Source: Hofstenia miamia
Taxonomy: Eukaryota; Xenacoelomorpha; Acoela
DNA: 64,000 nt
Assembly (NCBI GenBank): GCA_004352715.1
Contig: SCFE01000075.1
Location: 607,783 to 671,782 of the forward strand
Reading direction: 5' to 3'
Shown here: positions 57,481 through 64,000 of the stretch, piece by piece
How the letters are laid out: the number at the start of each line of letters is the position of its first letter
How positions within the stretch are numbered: the stretch's first letter is position 1
Notes under the pieces: generated by a model
Seen by the model: only the letters and a program-made list of their open reading frames with translations
Databases searched by the model: none
Told to the model about the DNA's origin: nothing
Program-made: the position numbers and the translations under genes

Positions 57481-57975
57481 AGCATTGGCTGACATTTTCC
57501 AACAGAGTTACCAAATAGTTATTAATAGTTTGCGCTAGCAAAGGAATTTTTCATGACCTCAGGCCTGATGCTGCTCATAAGCATTTGATCTCCAAAGTGG
57601 GCCATAGCTTGAGCGCTGTCAGTTTATTTTTGTAAATTAGTTATACATATCACTGCACTTTGGCTGATATTAAAGTTTTCTGCAAATTTCCAGTGTGTTT
57701 TGTCGAATTGCTGACCAGTCTAATGATATGAGAAAGATCACCTGAGCGCAGTTGCTATAATTTGCGCAAAATGCAGAAAGATATTTAATACTCGAGTAAT
57801 TTATAGTAAATTTGATATTTTACTGTGTAGGAGTAAAATACCACTGAAAATAGCTAATTTTTTATTGATAATATCTATACTAACTTAATATTTTGATAAC
57901 ATTACAAATATGGTATGTAATATTGTTTTCATACATTCATCCTCACCTACATAGTATAGACTCACTATATATACA

Positions 57976-59135
57976 TAGGCGGCTCGTGCGTGTAAGGAAG
58001 GCAAGCAGTGCTTGCCTAATAATTTTTTAATAAATGAATTTCATTCTGAATTGCATGAATTTATATCCATACAAATGTACAAATAGTAAACTATTAGTTT
58101 TCCTTTAAAACAACATTCAAGAATCAATTAATAAATGAATTGAATTAGGAAATAATTCATTACGATTTGCTTTAAAATTAATTGAATGATTGTGCCACAG
58201 CAAGCAAATGGCTTAATGCTGTACTTACGTTCGCTCAAACGATAAAATAATAACCGTTTTCTTCAACTCATCACGCGAAGATTTTGCTGGAAAAGCAAGC
58301 AGTCCGCTCATTGCTTCACATTGAAATATTTCCGTTTTAAGGCTACGTGATTTGTAGAAAGAAAAATTACGAACACGCACATAACTAATTATCTCGGTGG
58401 TTATGGTTAGACGTGCGATTTTATTAAAATGTGACAGATCACGCTTGACCAATCACATAGTCGAGTCGTAGCCTAAAAAACCAAGCGAAATATTTTGGAT
58501 CACCCAAAAGTAAACATGATATTTATTATTTAAATCAATCAGAAACATTTTCACACTTAAACAGTACAAGAAACAGAAATATATTTGAGCAAGGCTCCTA
58601 CCTGGTATATAGTTTTTGCGCAGTTTTTACCTCACGGATTCCTTGTACAATATTCTTTACAGAATTTAGAAAATTTATAACAATTGTGAATCAAAGAAGA
58701 ATTTTTTCTACGAATGTGCTACCAATTCATTCAAAAAATCAAATATAACGTGGATATTTTAAGTTGATATATATGGAAAAAAATTTTAAAAAAACTTTGA
58801 GCGGTTTAAATGTGATTTCCATCATCTGCCATTTTCTGTTCTAAATTTCTACTCTAAGTTTTCTTAATCTTGAAAACTTTGTAAGTTATCTCAAGTTTTC
58901 TCTCATCAACATGCTTTCAATTGTAAAAAATCGACAAAATTCGTATTAAATATTTTGAAATGCACGATTTATTGACTGCATTACTGAAAAGTTGTAAATA
59001 TTTGAATTAATGCAAACTATTGGATTTCTGCTTATCGGGGATTTCATATATAAATAAATTTTTCATGGTTGTTTATTTACACTATTTTAGTTACTTAAAA
59101 ATATTTGCTTGCCTAACTTTTGCATGCACGAGCCG

Positions 59136-59138
<3 letters not shown>
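57976..59138. mobile_element. hAT-type non-autonomous element, about 1.16 kb
   Basis: Left end TAGGCGGCTCGTGCGTGTAA, then GGCAAGC; inverse of the right end CAGCGGCTCGTGCATGCAAA, then GGCAAGC. It lies in TA-rich DNA, so the target duplication cannot be judged. A foldback-family fragment (58395-58478) sits within it. Confidence 0.65.
58395..58478. repeat. Partial copy of the foldback element at 26041-26262
   Basis: Shares AAAATGTGACAGATCACG and GACCAATCACATAGTC with the second arm at 26214-26262, plus GGTTAGAC on the other side. Confidence 0.7.

Positions 59139-59176
<38 letters not shown>
59139..59176. repeat. (TA)n microsatellite
   Basis: TA run directly after the element end. Confidence 0.9.
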
Positions 59177-59178
<2 letters not shown>

Positions 59179-59593
59179 GTTTTCTTCAAATTTCACACCT
59201 GCAATAATAGACCAATCCCCATAGATGTTCAGTGCAACTTATTCTTGTCATGATAAATTAAGTCTCATTACATTTTGTCATAAATAATGGAAGTAATCCC
59301 TTCATTGTAGAAGACAATAAGAACATTTCGTAATCAATCTCAAGCAATTTAAAGAGTGAGACAAGAAAAGAAGTGTTGCATGCCTTTTAAAATAATCCCT
59401 TGAGAACATCAGAGTACCTTTGAAAATTCTTACTCTTTCTGTCAAAGAATTGAAATTAGTAGAGATATTGCATTTATTGTAATAAACACATTAATTTTCA
59501 ATTTTAACTGCTAAAGCTGTAGAAATCAAACTTGATGTATTTTTGAAATATTGTTGAGTAAGTGTATAATAACAGAATAATAATTTCCTGCAT

Positions 59594-59596
<3 letters not shown>

Positions 59597-59624
<28 letters not shown>

Positions 59625-59625
59625 C
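59597..59625. repeat. (TA)n microsatellite
   Basis: Short TA run. Confidence 0.9.
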
Positions 59626-59915
59626 CAACTAAATTCAAATCTTCCGCCTGACTGAGTTCTAGAAATCTTGTGGCCTAGAAATAATTTTTGTCAAAAACTA
59701 CACCACTTTACTATTTATATTTGTTTGCTTCAAATAGCAATTTTCGTAAACGCATTTGTCGAAAAAATGGTACTTCAAAAGACTAATCTTGGCACATAGT
59801 TTCAAATTATGGATTACAACCAATTTCAACAAACGTTGTTTTTGCGCTTCCTACAGATGTTTTCAGAATAATGTGCTTTTAGCAATGATGTACTGCAGAT
59901 TTACTAATAAAATTT

Positions 59916-59920
<5 letters not shown>

Positions 59921-59950
<30 letters not shown>

Positions 59951-60151
59951 NNNNNNNNNNNNNNNNNNNNNNNNNNNNNNNNNNNNNNNNNNNNNNNNNN
60001 NNNNNNNNNNNNNNNNNNNNNNNNNNNNNNNNNNNNNNNNNNNNNNNNNNNNNNNNNNNNNNNNNNNNNNNNNNNNNNNNNNNNNNNNNNNNNNNNNNNN
60101 NNNNNNNNNNNNNNNNNNNNNNNNNNNNNNNNNNNNNNNNTATATATATAT
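59921..60151. repeat. (TA)n microsatellite with assembly gap 59951-60140
   Basis: TA repeats on both sides of 190 Ns. Confidence 0.9.
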
Positions 60152-62395
60152 TAACGTCGGCAGGTACTGGTTGTTGGTATCGGCCAGATTACTTGCTTTT
60201 CGTATAATTGTTTGTAAATATTGTAAGATTTAGTGTATATAAGCATGTAAAACATCTTGCACTAAATAAATTGTACGTATTTAGCGTCAATGTTAACGTA
60301 ATATATAAAAAACTTTTTTCACTCAGATTTTTTCAAAATTTGTTGTGTATACACTATTTACAATATGTTGACATAAAAATATATACTTGCTAAAACAGCT
60401 ACTTTCCTCAGGCCAATTTGTGACTGGCGTTAAATATAAGGGAGAATTTTGAAAAAGTGTGCTAGATAACATTTAGCGCAATTTTCAAGGCTATTTAAAA
60501 AATGAAGATTATGAATACTGCTTGCCTAATTCATTGAACACATAAAATATCAGTGGAAGCTAACAGACACTGGAGCAGCAGCCAAATCAGATGCTGCTTG
60601 ACTTATTCAGTAAACTGCCGTTGTTTTGACCACAATTTTTCCCGAGATATTCTAAAATATTCAAAGTACTTAGTAGGTGGGAAGGTAGTCAAATTTTAGC
60701 AGAAGTGTATAGCTAAGCACGCACTGTTGATTATTAAATTTAGCAACTAAATAATTTACAAATTAGAGAGTTTATCAAAATTTTGTCAAGCACGCACTAG
60801 TGATTTTTAATCTGCACAATCGTTCATTTTAGAATGGATTTCATTAAGAAACAACATGTCTTACAGCAATAAAAGAATTACCAAAAAGACGTAAGGACCA
60901 TTCTCAACAGATTGTGTGAATATGAACACCCTACGAAGTTCTTTTTTGATCAATTACTGTAATTAGTTCGAATAACATTATGCAAATACGCATTTTTATA
61001 AAGAAATTGGTTGGAAAAGTGTCATAATTACAAACAAAGATGGAGATGTGGCATATTTTTGTGAACTGCCCTGCCCCGCCCAAACAGAATTTGTGCAATA
61101 CCCCATTTTCACGTGTTGATATCTGCCCCACACTGCCTCACGTTTTATATTCTACTGCCCCAAATTGGCCTACTAAAATTCTACTCCAAACTTCTTACGA
61201 TATTTTATAGCCACCATATTTGCTCTATGACAATTTTCATTGCACTATTCCACGCCACCACTCAAATATTCTGAATCTTTACTTCCTAAAAGATAGAGAA
61301 TCGTTTTTTAAATGTCATCTCTACTATTGCTAGCAATAGGAATTTAGTAACAAACCTGACGCCAATGCATATTAATAACATTATTAATTGCAAAATGAAA
61401 TTAAATTTTAACTCTGTAAAGCTTTTTATAAACCTAATATTTTATGTAATATATTTATGCAAGGACAATTCAGGGCCGTAATCACGGGGTGCAGGAGGGT
61501 GCATCCCCAAATGAAGATGATTGCACCTCTAAATATAAATTAAAAAAATCTGCTGCTGAGTGTCGCTAGGCTACATAATCTTGAAAAATCAAAACTGAAT
61601 TTGAAAAGAACCATTACTAGCTCCAATGTTCATATAGAGAATACTTACTTTTCTATCTTGCAGATGTCGGTAACCCTATTCTACATGGATTTTTTCTGCA
61701 ACTCAGGCTTGAGAACCGAGGATTTCCTTCCCCTATGAAATACTAGATTGGATTAAGATACATAAACGAAATTTTAGCAAATATTCTTCATATCAACACC
61801 ATCAAATTATAACATTCACTAAAGTAGTAGATTATTATCAAATCTGAAAATTTAGAGATTTTTTTAATATACTTAATATTAGTTTTAGTCGAAATGTAAA
61901 TAGAGTTCTCTTCTGAATATTTAGTGAAAAGATTCAATTAGCATTTTTTGTTCAAAAGTTATGGAAGGGGTGGGGTCCACCCCGGTAGTGTTGAAGAGTT
62001 CCAAAACGCCCAGTAGAAATAGGGTTGAACCTCAAAATGCATCTAACTCAAACTTGCATATGAAATATTTTTGGTTCGGTCAAATTAAAACAATTGTGAG
62101 GAAATATGTGGCACTATTTATATTGAATACTTGTAACAGTTCTTTTCTTACTGCAAATGACTAGGTCGTGAGAAAAGTAGAGATCGGTAACATAAACACT
62201 GATGTTCTAAAGAAAACAACAATATACTTCAGCTTTGTAATACAATGTTTTGATAGTTATATTGGACCATCATATTCATGGATCATTGCAAAGCCGGCTA
62301 CAACGTCTTAAAATTTGGAAATATTGCATCAAAAGCATATTTACCAAAAATAACTCTAAGCAAAAATATGCTCAATAAAAACTTTAGAACATATC
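60152..62395. other. No gene seen; hAT-like GC-rich ends
   Basis: AT-rich. Two GC-rich islands stand out: 61065-61180, where GGGGCAG (minus strand) recurs, and 61471-61510, which starts CAGGGCCGTAATCACGGGG, a typical hAT terminus. Partners for either end were not found. Confidence 0.35.
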
Positions 62396-62399
62396 TACA

Positions 62400-63660
62400 T
62401 ATTTTCGAACAAATTAGGCCTACATGATTTCCATAATATTTTCAGATATCCAATATGCATTTATTTGATTATTTGATAATTTTTCAAATAGTTTACTAAA
62501 GAGGATGGCTAATGCAAATGGGCCTATAATTTTGTGCATTTAGAGGATCGCCTTTTTTATATATAGGTCTGATGTCAGATTTCTTAAATATATCCTGGAA
62601 TTCATTATCAATAATGCCTTGGCTAAATGCGAATAGTAGATGTTCACTAAAGATATGAAAATGACGTTTAATAATAAAGATTGGAAGATTATAGGATGCA
62701 GTTGACTTATTTGTGTCTAAATTTTTTATTATGGTTTCTAGTTCATTTGCATTTACGAGTCTAAAAGAGAAATATGTTTTCCTGGGAATTTATTAATATT
62801 TGTCTTTCTCTTATATTGGGGAAAATTGAAATTGCCAAGTTCCTTAAAAGTTGCAGTTAGGTTGTCTATTATTCTTGTTTTTTCTGTGGTAGTTTGATTA
62901 TCAATACTTAATTCATTAATATCAGTTGAAATTTCAATACTTTTTCCCACAATTTTATGAATATATGGGCATTTTTCGTTTGTATTATTTAGTTTTAAGG
63001 CAGATTTTTTATTTCTTAATTGTTTAATAATCCTCTTTGATTTTTCGTAATTAGTCCAATTAGTTGTTGTTGGTTCTGTTTGAGCGAAGATCAGACAATT
63101 TTCTTTTAATACTTACTAGTTCATGTATGTCACTATCGTCGGCATTTGATAAAGCAAACTTACGGGGTTTGCGGTACTCAATTGGTGGCGCTTTATTAAC
63201 TGCATTTGAAATTTCTTTTGAAATATAATTAATCATGCAAGATCCAGATTTTAATGTGTATATATAGTTGAACAATATGTTTTTTCAAAAGTGTTTTCAT
63301 TATTTCGTCTGAATAATTTAGATAATCTCTTGCATAAATTATTTTAAATTTATTGGCTTTGGTAGTTATATTACTTATATATGTGCAAAGACATGGTCAC
63401 TGAATAATTCAAACATGAAGGATTTAAAAACTAAGTCTTAATTTGTTAGGAAGTAATCAATTAAATTGTTATGTCGTGTAGGACAGTCAGTATTTACACA
63501 ATGAAAATCGTATGATGCACAAAATTCTATTAACGATTTTTTTCAAGATTATTAAATAATTTATATTAAAGCCACCAAATTTACATTTGCAGAATATTAA
63601 AGATCATTTATTTCGGAAATTTCATTTGCCTTAAATTTTAAATAGTCAATATGATAATTC
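62400..63660 (-). mobile_element. CR1-like LINE fragment (endonuclease end to RT start)
   Basis: Minus strand: end of the endonuclease (HNNLIDYFLTN near 63460), linker (SCMINYISKEISNAVNKAPP, 63240 downward), then ELETIIKNLDTNKST, FKKSDIRPIYKKGDPL, NYRPI and IFEKL-like FEKLSNNQINAY near 62480. Broken by stops. Same general type as the LINE at 1.7-3.85 kb. Confidence 0.65.
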
Positions 63661-63719
63661 TTATTGGGATTGCATGTGATATTAATCAGTTCTTTATGGA
63701 ATTTATTTTCAAATGATAT

Positions 63720-63905
63720 AATTTCTCGGCGGTGGGGAAAAAATCAATGGATGTTGGAGGGTTGAGACTCAAGATGTAATTAGCAGCAGTACAAGCATGT
63801 TCGAAAAACAAGTGAAGGGTGTGATGTTTCTTGGGATGACGAATAGAGTAAGTGACAACATCATCAGAGCGAGTAGAGCGGGAATTAGAGGACGTAATGA
63901 AACTA
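63720..63905 (-). mobile_element. LINE family 2 fragment
   Basis: Minus-strand SRSTRSDDVVTYSIRHPKKH and ACTAANYILSLNPPTSIDFF match the C-terminus of the copies at 24420 and 45500. No 3' tail. Confidence 0.8.
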
Positions 63906-64000
63906 CTATTTAACACAGATCTTTGAGTCAATGCCATAAGTGCACAATAGACTGAAAAAAAGTTACCTTCCTTTGCAGGAACATTCAATCAGGAAACATC

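Noticed and set aside
61960-62164. 67-codon ORF starting MEGVGSTPVV
   Set aside because: No family similarity, no splice or start context, surrounded by non-coding AT-rich DNA.

Overview
This is AT-rich nuclear DNA from an invertebrate animal. Genes are split by GT-AG introns, which range from 40 nt to about 9 kb. Mobile elements fill most of the rest, and N-runs mark a draft assembly. Both recognised families (JmjC oxygenase, PEX14) are eukaryotic. Nothing here fixes the phylum. Tiny introns, a start codon directly behind a splice-acceptor AG in all three genes, and two same-strand genes only about 300 bp apart would suit a lineage with spliced-leader trans-splicing (for example tunicates, hydrozoans, flatworms, rotifers), but this is inference.

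Three host genes can be supported, all on the + strand. (1) 20824-28958 is a seven-exon gene for a signal-peptide-bearing JmjC (cupin_8) 2-oxoglutarate oxygenase with a probable thioredoxin-like N-terminal part. (2) 29255-49709 is PEX14, the peroxisomal docking protein, with its N-terminal PEX5/PEX19-binding domain, membrane segment and coiled coil on successive exons; its last exon is tentative. (3) 54979-55425 is an intronless gene for a 148-residue protein with a Cys-rich N-terminus and a ubiquitin-like C-terminal half, which I do not recognise.

Mobile elements by region. 0.4-1.2 kb: hAT relic, with a second copy at 56.4-57.5 kb. 1.7-3.85 kb: CR1/Jockey-type LINE. 5.6-5.9 kb: MITE with about 30-bp terminal inverted repeats. 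7.0-17.8 kb: two Ty3/gypsy copies tail to tail, the first carrying a small insertion in its reverse transcriptase. 17.8-19.4 kb: hAT fragment and a hAT-type MITE. 23.3-24.8 kb: a second LINE family, with other copies at 39.5, 45.2-48.3 and 63.7 kb. 26-28 kb: foldback element and a hAT MITE. 30.2-32.2 kb: piggyBac. 33.5-38.9 kb: more MITEs and LINE ends. 39.6-42.7 kb: an R4/Dong-like LINE sitting inside a TAA repeat, broken up by assembly duplications. 43.2-43.7 kb: hAT element with a transposase C-terminal relic. 48.6-48.9 kb: hAT DUF659 fragment. 50.8-54.4 kb: decayed LINEs. 58.0-59.1 kb: hAT-type element with a nested repeat. 62.4-63.9 kb: LINE fragments.

Parts of the window are assembly artefacts: three single-N joins (40565, 41351, 41898) and one short N gap (28216-28236) are flanked by near-exact direct duplicates, one of which re-uses the end of a PEX14 exon. 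No RNA gene, CRISPR array or prokaryotic feature was found.
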